From Isoetes taiwanensis (Eukaryota > Streptophyta > Lycopodiopsida > Isoetales > Isoetaceae), in assembly GCA_021234155.1 (NCBI GenBank), contig JAJEKV010000001.1, positions 14,184,356 through 14,248,355 on the forward strand: a stretch of DNA of 64,000 nucleotides. Reading direction: 5' to 3'. The notes beneath the pieces are model-generated. The model was not told the origin of the DNA and did no database searches. It saw only the letters and a list, made by a program, of their open reading frames with translations. The translations under genes and the position numbers were made by a program. Below, in pieces: positions 12,230 through 22,158 of the stretch. Position 1 is the stretch's first letter, and the number at the start of each line of letters is the position of its first letter.

Positions 12230-12663
12230 GAGTGATCTCCCATCTTCGAGCAGTCTTGAGAGGGGTGTATGTGATCTCCCATCTTCGGGCAGTCTTGAGA
12301 GGGGTGTATGTGATGAAGCTTGAGGGATCATGTATCATGTGAGTGGTAGCACTTGAATCCAAGAACCATGTAGTGGCTTCTTATGGACATGACTCATTGC
12401 AGCATACAAATATTCAATGGATGCATCAACAGTTGTGTCATCAATAGTAGAATCATCAACTAAGCAATTGTGCTCTTCAACCAAATTACCATGTTCTCAT
12501 TTTTTTCAAATGAGTTTGTGTTTGAACGTGCTGATGCAGGTGCAGCACATTCTTTGACATAATGACTAAGCTTTTCACATCGTAAACACTTGATGGAGCC
12601 GCGATCCGGGTGGAATGTCTGGACTTGTATCGTTCTGGAATCATTTCTTTCTTCTCCAATCAT
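12230..12663 (-). pseudogene. Copia gag zinc knuckle and protease, broken
   Basis: The minus-strand frame 12663-12460 carries CLRCEKLSHYVKEC, a CX2CX4HX4C zinc knuckle that binds retrotransposon RNA in Gag. About 90 bp further on, another frame reads WFLDSSATTHM starting near 12370, the active-site region of a Copia aspartic protease (D-S-S-A-T, where Ty1/Copia usually has D-S-G/S-A). The following YTPLKTARRWEIT segment is written twice because of a 39-bp in-frame duplication (12232-12309). The zinc knuckle and protease parts are in different frames, so the polyprotein is broken. Confidence 0.75.
12232..12309 (+). repeat. 39-bp tandem duplication inside the Copia protease
   Basis: The unit starting GTGATCTCCCATCTTCG is present twice with one difference. 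It is a multiple of three and duplicates 13 protease residues in the minus-strand frame. Confidence 0.9.
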
Positions 12664-12960
12664 GGCAGCTTACAATAGCTTCCAATTGCTTGGATATTTC
12701 TGCTACAAACATGACGGAATCAAATTTAGGGGCTTGTCCCTTTTGTTATTGCCTGAGTGCCTGACTCAGGAATACCTATTTTCGTCCAGCTGCTCTAATG
12801 GGCATAGTATTATCTTCAACATCATTTATAGCTGCATCTAGATCTTTAACTATCCATGATCCTCTTATTGCCTTAAACTTTGCCTTTTATGTGCTTGTCG
12901 AAATGTCCCTTCTCCTCCTTCTCCTCCTTTTGCTTCTTGCACCTTTAATTTGTTGATGTT

Positions 12961-13660
12961 GAATCAGTGATAGTATTCACAATATTGTGTTTTGAACGTA
13001 ATATGGCCATTCTAGAATGAGAAGGAGAATTTCAGAAATACAACCTAATTTAGATAGTATGGTCATTATATGATAGAATGAAAGGAGAAGATTAGAAACA
13101 AACATAAACTCAATTGAGCTTTCGAAGCTTCAAAGGGTTAAAGATTTTTCTGAGAAGTAATCCGAGAAATAAATTGGCGAGATCCTCAAGAACTCCAATT
13201 CAATCCTTTTAAGCCATTCGTCAACCATTCAGATTAACAAAATTTCCTCAAATAAATACAATTTTAAAGATCCAGCATGCAAGAAAGGTCTATTGTTCTT
13301 ACCTTCGGCATGCACTCTACTAACTGGAGGTCTCGCAGCTGTTTCGACGGAAAAAATTGGCACACTTTTTCTTTAACAAAAAAAAAAAAGAATGCGTCAA
13401 TAATAGGCGGGGGGGACCCACCCCTAGTAGCCTAGACTTGGCACCACTTGGCAACAAATACAAGCGACATGAAGAACACATAACACCCTGCAAAAAGACC
13501 TATAATCGGACAACAAACCTTCCTAGGAAGGAATGAAAAAGAAAGCATATGCTTTTCAGGTGGATGAGTTTCTGCCACTCACAAAAAGCGTTTATTAAAC
13601 TAAAGAAATCATCGAAAAACGTGTCTTAAAACAAGAGCTGCAAAACAGAGCAGATAAGCG
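12961..13660. other. Upstream region of the thaumatin-like gene
   Basis: No coding sequence seen. It includes an A-rich run (about 13377-13391) and a G-run (13409-13414). It probably holds the promoter of the gene that starts at 13698, but no specific cis element other than the TATA box can be named with confidence. Confidence 0.4.
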
Positions 13661-13670
13661 TGCTATTTGC

Positions 13671-13679
13671 TATATATAA
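13671..13679 (+). promoter_or_regulatory. TATA box of the thaumatin-like gene
   Basis: TATATATAA lies 27 bp before the first ATG (13698) and 45 bp before the third (13716). Transcription would begin about 30 bp downstream, near or past the first ATG, which favours translation from the ATG at 13710 or 13716. The one at 13716 has the best context (GCATGGCG). Confidence 0.6.
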
Positions 13680-13697
13680 GGGCAGGGTAGCATAATA

Positions 13698-14563
13698 ATG
13701 CAACAGAGCATGAGCATGGCGTGGGTTAGTGGGGCATCAAAGGCAACGGTGGTGCTGCTGGCAATAATCTGTATGGAATCATCAGGTAAGAAAAGCCAAG
13801 GTTCAGAGTCTGAGATTTGGCTAACAAATTAAAGAGTAAGCTTTGTTATGTGGTATGATGAATCAAACTGAAAATGGGCAGTGGTAAAAGTGCAGGAACA
13901 GAAGGGGTAGTAAACATACAGCTAGTAAACGGGTGTCCGTTTCCGGTGTTTCCAGCATGGATGCCAAACACAAATTTCCCGAAGCTGGGCGATGGAGGGG
14001 CAGCGCTTAACAATCAATGGGAAACGATCACAATAACAGTACCCAGTTACTGGTCGGGCCGGATTTGGGGGCGAAGAGAATGCAGCCCAAAAGGGTCGGC
14101 ATTCAAATGCAACAGCGGCGACTGCAGCAACAAATTCGGGTGCTCGACTTCCGGCGCTCCGCCGGCGACGCTGGTGCAATTCGGCAGCCTGAATGGGGGT
14201 TCCGGCCGGCCGGACGTGTATTCCGTTTCTGTTCTAGACGGGTATAATCTGCCGATTCGCGTGTATCCGACCAACCCAAGCTGCCCGTCCGCCGGCTGCA
14301 TTTCCGATGTGAATGAATCTTGTCCGTCCGATCTTCAGATCCGGTCCAGCAGCGGCGTTCTGGGTTGCAAAAGCTCTTGCCTTGCTTATGGGCAGTGTGA
14401 GTGGAGCCTGGGGATTTTTCGAGATTCATGTCCAAAGGCTATCACTTCTACTTCTGATCAGGGTTTCGCTTATCAGTGCCCCTCTGGTTCTAACTATGTC
14501 GTCACTTTCTGCCCCCCTCCTTGGTCTGCTTCTGACCTTGTCTCTTTGGCTATGGTTGCCTGA
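13698..14563 (+). CDS. Thaumatin-like protein (PR-5 family), two exons
   Basis: Exon 1 is 13698-13785, a GT-AG intron follows (13786-13895), and exon 2 is 13896-14563; spliced length is about 251 residues from the first ATG. Exon 1 encodes a short signal peptide with the hydrophobic core TVVLLAIICM, so the product should be secreted to the cell wall or vacuole. Exon 2 has the fold's landmarks: VNGCPFPVFPAW, GRIWGRREC, CNSGDC, APPATLVQF, LDGYNLPIRVYP, SCPSDLQ, GCKSSC and NYVVTFCP. Members act in defence, some as antifungal or glucan-binding proteins. Oddities: 14 cysteines instead of 16, because the CC...C loop after CLAYGQC is missing; the acidic cleft is altered (Glu to Gln in TLVQF, and Ser where the first Asp of F-D-I-S is usual). 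The third ATG (13716) may be the true start. A partial copy lies at 20.2 kb. Confidence 0.85.
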
Positions 14564-14802
14564 TCATGCTTGCTCTTAAGCTAAACTGTCCACGTTACAA
14601 TACCATGTATCTATCTACTATAGTAATACAAGTACTATCCTTTTTGTATCAAAAACTTTCTTTTGGCTATGCACTAATATAGAACCAGTAATAGTGCACT
14701 AATATAGAAATAGTAATAGTGCCCAATGTTGTTGGGCATAAATTGGTTGTGCGTCTTTTTCTTCGGAACTCTTGTATGAACGTCTTCATGCAATAATCAT
14801 GC

Positions 14803-14808
14803 AATAAA
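14803..14808 (+). promoter_or_regulatory. Possible polyadenylation signal (AATAAA)
   Basis: AATAAA occurs 240 bp after the stop codon of the thaumatin-like gene, in AT-rich sequence. Plant signals are loose, so this is a candidate only. Confidence 0.4.
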
Positions 14809-14869
14809 TGTTGAATATTATGAGGGCGTTGTTAATCATTGCTATGACAATGCCCGTCTCTATTCCTTC

Positions 14870-15232
14870 TATGCGCCAAAAGGGATGTGCTTAGTGCTTC
14901 ACATTATTTTACTTCCAGCCCTGCATGCACAACACATCATGATCCTAATTCTTTTGCACATGACCTTTAAGTTACCTACAAAGTTCACCAAAAAGGATGT
15001 GTTTTATACATATTTTATAAAACTCATATTATATGTATTTCATACATATTTTATGTTTTATGAACCTCATATGCAAAATTGTGACCAATGGTTGGGGTTT
15101 GAGATCCTCCGGGAAGGGGATCCGTTCCGGAGGCCCCGTTATCCGTACCTGACAGAGTCAGGCATACTCTCTGATGGATTGCAGTCGTACGTCTGCAGGG
15201 TGCATCCTAGCTGTCTGTTTTATACCTCCCCA
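14870..15232. other. Spacer between the TLP gene and the 29-bp repeat
   Basis: No gene seen. The open frame that crosses it (14885-15418) runs into the tandem repeat and resembles nothing known. Confidence 0.4.
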
Positions 15233-15645
15233 CGGAATCACAACGACAGAATACCGTCGGACGGAATCACCGCAGTGTTATTCCACGCGACGGAATCGCA
15301 CTGCCTTGATACCGCCAGACGGAATCACGTTCTAGCATTCAATGGTGCAGAATCACCCGTGACAGATTCCACGAGATGGTATGTGGATGATATCCCGCTA
15401 GGTGGAATCACCACGTGACGAATTTCGCCCGACAGAATCACCGATTTGGAATTCCGCCAGACAGAATCACCACCTTGGCATTCCGTCCGACGAGATCATC
15501 CCGTTGCACTTTCGCCGAAAGGAATCACCCAAATCTAATTCCCCTCGGCGGAATCACCACAATCTGATTCCACCCGGCGGAATCACCTTGACGGAATTCT
15601 GCCCGACGGAATCACCTTGACGGAATTCTGCCCGACGAATCATTC
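15233..15645 (+). repeat. 29-bp degenerate tandem repeat with GGAATCACC core
   Basis: The core (C)GGAATCACC or a close variant recurs at about 15234, 15263, 15292, 15321, 15349, 15404, 15433, 15462, 15493, 15521, 15550, 15579, 15608 and 15637. The spacing is 28-31 bp, mostly 29, with one double step. A typical unit reads ATTCCGCCCGACGGAATCAC, then a variable stretch. ATTCCG...CGGAAT makes each unit a small dyad. The last two full units are nearly identical, so expansion is most recent at the right end. Confidence 0.85.
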
Positions 15646-15779
15646 AACTACGCAGTTGCATGTTCGACACGTGACAACATCGAGACCGCAAACGAAGGGC
15701 CAGACCAGGGCATCGTCGTGAGTCCACCCCGCCAGAATTTTAAAAATTATCAGCCCCGTACGGCTGTTCATACCATTCC

Positions 15780-17821
15780 ATGGAATCACCTGCTTTTGTT
15801 TTGCCCGTCCTGCCCCTGTTTGATGACGGCGGCGGGGAGCTCGCCATGGACCTGGACGAGAAGATTGAGGAGGTAAGTGCCTGCAACAACTCAATCCCAT
15901 CTCCTTGCAACGGGGCAAGCTCTGATATAATTTCTAGTGACAGCTGCAAGCAGGCATTTGGCAAACAGACCCTGTAGAAGGGCATTTTGACTACAGTTGA
16001 CTACCCTGGATTATGTTAGAGCACCAGGGTCCTGATCCGCAAGGGGGAGGTACTCAACTGGTGTGGGTGTGCCACATTCCCACCTCACGAGTTGGGGATT
16101 TCATTGCCAGGGAGCAAAAAAAGTGGGGAAGCACCATGCAGTTTCTATATAAGAAGCTCTCAAAGAAATAAAGAGCTATCCAAACCGGGCAAAGGTTCAT
16201 ATCTGACTTTGAAAAGGTGTGCATTTCCTTTTCCTAGCCTATGATTATTTGTTTGGAGGATTACAGAAGGATTTTAAAGCATGTCTGATTCATTAATTGT
16301 GCAACAAAGGCCTATGGGCCAGAAGACAAATCTGAGAACACTCATGTTGTGGAGGATCGACGTCCCCCTCCAGGCCAAAGAAGGAAGAGGGTTGAGAGGG
16401 GGGAGGGTGTTAGAAGAGGTTGCCAATGTCATTTTACTTTGAAACAGTTCTACCTTCTTCCTGATTGCACTCAAATTACCTACCACAAATGGGATCATGT
16501 GAACCAGCAAGGTGCAATCTGCCACGATAAAACACTGCCTATCGAGAAAGGGTTGAGGTATAGGCTTGCACCATGGCTCTCGGCTGAAAAGAAAGATTGG
16601 ATCAACAGAAGCTAGTGCATTATATAACACCTAGAATGGTAATGAACATCCACCAGGAGAGGGTGAACTTGAAGAAGGAGCTAGTTGGGTTGGATGGGCT
16701 TTACAGGGACGACATGTTGAAGATGCATGAAATCTACAATATTGATAAATTCGTGGCTCGAAATGTTTGGAAGTTGCATGAAGATCAAGCAACAAGCATC
16801 CATATGTGGGTGCAACAACACCAAGATAGTGTCTTCCACTACGAGCAAGGTGACATCTTTCAACTTGGGGTCATGACTCCCATTTAAAGGGATGCCATGG
16901 TGAGATTTGGAAAGGATAGGGCTATATGTCATGATACCACCTACAAGACAAATGAGAAGAGGTTTGGTTGCTCCTTTTTCGGTTCCTTGAAAATTAACAT
17001 TGCTAAAGCTAAAGTGTGTTTCTACTTACATTGAAGGTATTACCTCTTCACTCTCGTTGGATTCGATGACCACTTCAATGGGATGTCACTGGCTTGGATC
17101 GTCACGAATACCCAGAAGAAAGAGACAATAGCTCGATGGCTAGAAGCCATGAAAGTGTGGGTTGAACTTCAAGACTCGACATGGAAACCCTCATGTTTTA
17201 TCACCGATTCTTGTGATGCCAAAATACATGCAATAAAAAAGGTAACAATATTTCCTAGTTTCGAGTATTGGTTTATTTTGGTCCATTTTGACCATATGTA
17301 TCAACTTTCTCCACCACAGGTTTTCTCTAGTGTACGTGTCCACCTTTACATCTGGCACGTGAGGAGAGATTGGTTGAAGTGGTTGACAAAGAACGTGAAG
17401 AACAAAGATTTGAGAAACCAAATGTTTAAGGAGTTGGGCGAGATCATGTATGGAACAAAGTGTCCCCCAAGGATGATTACAAAGAGGCTGTTAGACAAGA
17501 GGCTTTGAGGAAGTTGGAGACCCTAAAGAGAAAGTACCCACAATATCCAAAGTTGGTCATGAGCAGAATCAGAAGGAACAATAGGAACATGAGGATCAGC
17601 AGGATCAGCATGATGGAAGAGAGGATGATCACGGGAAGCCCAATTCTAGTGGAACAACTAATATGAGGCCCCCTTCCCAGCATAAGCAGAAATCTATGCC
17701 CAAGAGATCCGGCCGGAAGCCTCCTAGGTTTGTTCCTAGTTGGGGACAAACTGAAAGAGGTGCAGCCAGGAAGATGAACAAGCTTGGAAATAAGTTAAAG
17801 AGTGCTCCTCCTGGCATCTAA
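15780..17821 (+). pseudogene. MULE-type transposase (FAR1-related), broken
   Basis: A run of plus-strand frames reads like a Mutator-like transposase, which cuts and pastes DNA in the nucleus. A possible N-terminal exon is near 15780-15870 (MDLDEKIEEV before a GTAAGT donor). Next come CQCHFTLKQFYLLPDC with YHKWDHVNQQGAICHD (zinc/FAR1-like part, 16410-16540), a helical part at 16597-16887, a stop (TAA 16885-16887), then CHDTTYKTNEKRFGCSFF (first catalytic Asp region), LFTLVGFDDHFNGMSLAWI after a further stop, FITDSCDAKIHAIKK (second Asp region) and VHLYIWHVRRDW. A 78-bp GT-AG intron (17242-17319) fits between the last two and is a multiple of three. The C-terminal tail (RKPPRFVPSWGQTERGA) lies near 17710-17770 in another frame. 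At least two stops and a frameshift make it a pseudogene. No terminal inverted repeats were found. Confidence 0.75.
17242..17319 (+). other. Intron in the MULE transposase remnant
   Basis: GTAACAATATTTCC at the donor and TTTCTCCACCACAG at the acceptor remove 78 bp and join IHAIKK to VFSSVRVHLYIWH, which restores the usual spacing between the second catalytic Asp and the C/Y-x-W-H motif of MULE transposases. Confidence 0.7.
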
Positions 17822-18319
17822 GCTTTACGGAAGATTGGTATTGGCAGGCACGCGCCCAACCTCTAATATCCAAGCTTGCCTTTGCTAGAATGGTGAGGCA
17901 CGAGATGCAGGATATTCATAAGAGGAGAAAGGAAACAAAGAAGAAGAGGAGAAGAGAACACGGGATTATGTTCTGCTGGTGGAGGAGGAGGTGAACAGAA
18001 TCCAAGCAGAGGCCTTGGATATACTGCAAGAGGCAGCAGAGGTTTTTTTAATTAGCCTCTTCGAGGACAGTGTCTGTTGTTGTATGCATAAAGAATGTGT
18101 TACTGTGCAGGAGAGGGACTATGCCTTAGCTAGATACTTCCATAGATGCCTCCATTAGGAGCTTTTTGTAACCATATTTCAGAACTAATACATTAGCATT
18201 TTAAATTATTGTCTTTCTTAATGCTTACACTTTACTTCTTTTAGTTGTCTTCAAGTGTTGGGGTTGGATATTTATTGCTCTACTAAGACGACTAACCTTT
18301 CCTGGAGTAACTATTATGG
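17822..18319. other. Spacer after the MULE remnant
   Basis: No gene recognised. The A/G-rich part (17900-18050) has the codon look of a basic tail (KKRRREH) but no continuous frame. Confidence 0.35.
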
Positions 18320-18850
18320 ATCGTGGCCACGGTGCGAAAATGAGTATTCCACATTTTGTGGGAGTGCCTGTTTCGCACAATGGGCACGATGCGAGATTAG
18401 TTGTTCCTAAATTTGTGAGGGGTCCACCATTTTCTCATACAATGTATCAAGGAGTGCCTATTCCACACCTTGGCACACTACAACTTGGTTAGAATATGCA
18501 GAAGAGAACGTTTTTCTGAATTCAGAATCCATAATATGGTAAGTGGCAGAGAGATGTACAAATTGAAATATGTGGTAGATAGATGGATCACTTATATCAC
18601 TTATAATATGATCACATCCTTATAACTAGTGGATGTCTGTAATATACTAGTAATACAATGTATAACTCATGTAAGAGTATAGCATACATGAATCAAGCAG
18701 TTCATCGCCATTCGGGCTCATCATGAGCAGGTGGTCGAGTGACGCTATTAAGCTATGAGCCAAAAAAGATTGATAACAATACAATATAACCCGGGAAAGA
18801 TTCCTCATCACCTGTAGCTATTCCGTCCAACCAAGGATCAAGGAGGACAC
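18320..18850 (+). repeat. Dispersed repeat R1, copy 1
   Basis: From about 18430 to 18845 this matches 45620-46058 almost base for base with small changes. Shared words include CTTGGCACACTACAACTTGG and CATCATGAGCAGGTGGTCGA. It begins with two diverged copies (18320-18340, 18371-18396) of the CGCACCGTGGCCACGGTGCG palindrome. After 18846 copy 1 continues CTATAAATATATTG, while copy 2 is interrupted by the chromovirus LTR, so the complete repeat extends further right than the shared part. It may be a solo LTR or a non-autonomous element; its ends are not fixed. Confidence 0.75.
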
Positions 18851-19710
18851 CTCTTTGCTTGCATCTATAAATATATTGAAAGCCATAGAGCAAGCAATGG
18901 AGTCTATATTTTCTCTCCCTACTCGCTCCCTACTCTAATCGCCCTTTATTAAAAAATAAAATAAAATAACAGCCGTTGATTGACTCAACCATTGAATCCC
19001 AGCAAAAAAGCTATGGTCGTACGCGTGGCAACCGACATCCAAATAATCTAAGAAACAGGGTCAGACAAATTGCGTAAGCAGTGCAAATGGAGAATCCTGC
19101 TCCTCTGTATATTAGCAACAATAAAACCAGTCTGCAATCCAGAGAAGCGGCACATAGATCTGTTCATCAGAAGCTCTTTTCCCAGAACAAAGCTAAAACG
19201 GGAAAAAAAGCTTCGTTCCTAGTAGTTCCCAGTAGTTCTAAAAGCACAGAAACAATCCCAAAAGAACATAAACCACAAAAACAAAGGGAACCGAGCAGGT
19301 TGTAGAGCTTTGAAAAATATGAGAGCAGAGAATCACAACAAGGAGAACCCAGCACAAAATCCCTCTGCCATATCCGCCTAGCAAAGAACAGAATCCTCCC
19401 TATCCGCGGTAGCCGAATACAATACAAATTGTAGAATGCTGAACCGCCATAGCTCTCTTAACTCGGCGAGCTCCACAAGCACCTCAAATCGGCCAGCTCC
19501 AAAAACCCACTCAAAACAAGATGTCACTGCAACAAGCCCAGCCCAATCCGGCCCCTGTATCAGAGTTCTATTTTGGGTTGCCTTCACATGGAGCCGTCAG
19601 ATGAAGCCCATTGTAAAAGAAAAAAACCTCAATCCAACGGCCCACGGTTTTTCCACCCTAAAAAACCAACAAACCCACTCCGTTTCTGTCATTGGGGAAC
19701 CTACTCAGAA
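18851..19710. other. Non-coding spacer
   Basis: No gene recognised. Two plus-strand frames (19081-19305, 19436-19726) are Ser/Thr/Lys-rich and have no family resemblance. Confidence 0.35.
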
Positions 19711-20122
19711 CGAGGAGGCAAGATAGACCTCTCAAAACGAGATGATGAATATCGAAATATAGCAAATGGATGCCTTCTGCATTGAATGAAGTTGTACTTA
19801 TATCCATCAAAATTATTGATATGCACTATAGCAGTATTATAATATATACGAGTATAATGTACAAATACACACAGCATAGACATAATAACACAGTATATAC
19901 ATAGTATATACAGTTTTTTTTACACATACATAATATAAATAGATATGCACAATACATACATATTGTATATATACAGTATATATATGGTTTCTATTAAATG
20001 GGCATCCATGTTTTCATTGTCTTTGTCTCTTTCCCTTTCTTCCTTTTCTCGGTCTTGCTCCTTATCTTCTCCTTGTCTGCTCCTTTTCTGCATGCTCCTT
20101 GTCAATTAGTTTTTTTGCTCCT
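19711..20122 (+). repeat. Repeat R2, left inverted copy
   Basis: This stretch is the inverted counterpart of 31597-31938. The shared landmarks are a segment around AAGATAGACCTCTC, AATAGCAAATGGATGCCTTC-like sequence, an AT-rich middle with TATACGAGTATAATG, and a CT-rich end with TTTTCTGCATGCTCCTTGTC and TAGTTTTTTTGCTCCT. The copies differ in the AT-rich middle. Its inner edge directly abuts the Copia fragment at 20128. Confidence 0.8.
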
Positions 20123-20127
20123 CGTCT

Positions 20128-20210
20128 AAGTTTCATGCTTGGCACGAAGAAGTTGAACAGGAATATTCTTGCTATAATCATCCAGAGTTACCCATTTGGA
20201 ATTGGAGGTC
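20128..20210 (-). mobile_element. 83-bp Copia integrase fragment
   Basis: It matches 11659-11741 over the same length with about ten differences and keeps the WVTLDDYSKN-coding stretch on the minus strand. It ends at GGAATTGGAGGTC, and the next base belongs to a copy of intron 1 of the thaumatin-like gene. Confidence 0.9.
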
Positions 20211-20728
20211 AGTAAAAGTGCAGGAACAGAAGGGGTAGTAAACATAGAGCTAGTAAACAGGTGTCCGTTTCCGATGTTTCCAGCATGGATACCAAACACA
20301 AATTTCCCGAAGCTGGGCGATGGAGGGACAACGCTTAACAATCGGGGAAACGACCACAATAACGGTACACAGTTACTGTCAGGTCGGATTTGGGGGCGAA
20401 GAGAATGCGGCCCAAAAGGGTCGGCATTCAAATGCAACAGCGGCAACTGCAGCAACAAATTCGGGTGCTCGACTTCCGGCGCTCCGCTGGCGACGCTGGT
20501 GCAATTCGGCAGCCTGAATGGGGGTTCCGGCCGGCCGGATGCGTATTCCGTTTCTGTTCTAGACGGGTATAATCTGCCGATTCGCGTGTATCCAACCAAC
20601 CCAAGCTGCCCGTCCGTCGGCTGCATTTCCGATGTGAATGAATCTTGTCCGTCGGATCTTCAGATCCGGTCTAGCAGCGGCGTTCTGGGTTGCAAAAGCT
20701 CTTGCCTTGCTTACGGGCAGTGTGAGTG
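20211..20728 (+). pseudogene. Partial copy of the thaumatin-like gene
   Basis: Bases from 20212 match 13884-14403 of the intact gene: the last 12 bp of its intron 1, then exon 2 up to CLAYGQC. It lacks exon 1, the signal peptide and the C-terminal quarter. A 2-bp and then a 1-bp deletion shift the frame across about a dozen codons before GRIWGRREC and then restore it. NGCPF has become NRCPF. Because a piece of intron is kept, the copy arose from DNA and not from spliced RNA. On the right it stops at GTGAGTG, where a CACTA-like terminus begins. Confidence 0.9.
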
Positions 20729-20960
20729 CACACTAACCCCAAATTTCGCTCTATGTGTAGTTTTTCGCTGTTTTTTTTGTAGAAAAACAACACTTAAAGC
20801 CCACCTGTTGTTTTCTTCCGAAAATGCTAGAAACAACGCGTAGTTTTTGGCTAAAAAGTCTATGCATAGAAAATTGACAGCCTTTTGAAAAAAAATCAAT
20901 GCATTGTTTTTAGGTGTTGTTTTTTTTGGGTTGCCCCTAGGGGGGAAAACCCTCGTTTAT
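20729..20960 (+). mobile_element. CACTA-like terminus (CACACTAACCCC) and subterminal region
   Basis: CACACTAACCCCAAATTT at 20729 closely matches the left end of the complete element at 48674 (CACACTGACCCCAATTTT). Both continue into T-rich sequence with repeated GTTGTTTT and AAAACAAC words. The matching right end was not found in the window. I infer a diverged or truncated relative that inserted in, or captured, the thaumatin copy. An alternative is a short element ending near GGGTTGCCCC at 20935. Confidence 0.5.
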
Positions 20961-22158
20961 GTGGGTATGTGGGCATATTCAAGTATATGCTGGCATATAC
21001 CTAGCATATGCTGATGACTGCTAAAAACTGGCTGCTGCCTGTAAATGCTCGGTCATCCAGCTAATCGGGGTTCTGTGCCATAGCTGCCAGAAGCAAGCTT
21101 CTTGGATCTTTGAAGCAAGCTTCTTGAACCTTCTGGGATTCTTGCGTGATTCTTCTTGCATCTTCCGTGATTCAGATGAGCATTAGGTAAGCAAGGCCAC
21201 ACGGATTTGAGCAAGGTAATGCAGCCGTTCTTTGGTTGAAATGGATTTTGAAGGCTTGGAAGCAAACGAATCTGCAGTTTTACATGCACGATCTGCCCAT
21301 TAAAACGGGCGTAGTAGTTGCAGCGGTGCCTGGGAGAGCTGCAAACACGGTCGGATTTGGCACTGTCATGCAGCCATGGCCGTTATAGGGTTATTTGGAG
21401 AAGCAGAAGGCCTACAAGGATTCCATGTTGCTAAAATGTTTGCTGAAGAACAGTTGAACAGGTATTTTTAGTGCATTCCGAGCTATCTCATGAGATGGCA
21501 AAATCCGACCCTTCCTTATTGTAAACTGGCTTCTTGACTGTACAATTTCTTCCCAGACTGGCTATGGCGTCTCCTGGAGTACACCGGCCAAAAGGGGCCA
21601 TTTCGAAGCAGCAGATCTTCTGGATATGGCATCAGATTTATCCACGCCACATGGCAAATAAATCACAAGGCAAATTTGTCAACTAATATCTTCTGAAGCC
21701 GGATTCGCATTCTGATATACAGACCTGCATCTACCTCCTAATGCAAAAACAAGGTACGCAGCCAATATGCTCTTATTTGCAGCAGAACAGCATTGCTCCA
21801 ACAGCTAATTAGGGTTGGAGCATTTGATGAGCTTTCTGGCTAGGGCCTCTGACCGGAGGGACTGGAAGCTTATGCCAAAGCTTGAAATTCGCCAGGAGCT
21901 GGAGCCTGGTTCGTATGAGCATGGTTCGCCAGGAGCTGGAGCCTGGTTCGTATGAGCATGCTTCGTTCGCAGGAGCTTGATTTTGTGTGCTCTCTGCAAT
22001 TGTTTTGCAGCTTCATATTTTATTATAGAGAGGGTCAGACCTCAGATAATGTATTACAGAGGCCGTTCATATTGAGGGTGTTCCACGGATTTAGAGTCCA
22101 GGATAACTGCTTACTTGCTCCTTGGCTATACTGCTGGAGCAAGCTGCTCAAGGCCACT
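20961..22158. other. Internal DNA of the left CACTA-like segment, no gene seen
   Basis: No coding sequence recognised. Short direct repeats are present, for example GAAGCAAGCTTCTT near 21100 and GCCAGGAGCTGGAGCCTGG near 21890 and 21930. Confidence 0.35.

Larger units (their letters stand above)
11190..12960 (-). mobile_element. Decayed Ty1/Copia retrotransposon
   Basis: On the minus strand, pieces of gag (zinc knuckle), aspartic protease and integrase follow one another in Copia order, with stops and frameshifts throughout. Reverse transcriptase and RNase H, which should follow integrase at lower coordinates, are absent, and no LTR or tRNA-primer site was found. It is therefore an internal fragment. 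An 83-bp piece of the same integrase region is repeated at 20128-20210, joined to a copy of the neighbouring thaumatin-like gene. The upstream gag part (12663 to about 12960) reads only in short broken frames. Confidence 0.75.

Noticed and set aside
14397-14402. A second TLP intron starting at GTGAGT
   Set aside because: No acceptor precedes the RDSCPKA codons, which follow within about 30 bp. A deletion explains the missing loop better.
15233-15645. CRISPR-like array (29-bp period)
   Set aside because: This is plant nuclear DNA. The units are contiguous and degenerate, with no unique spacers and no cas genes.
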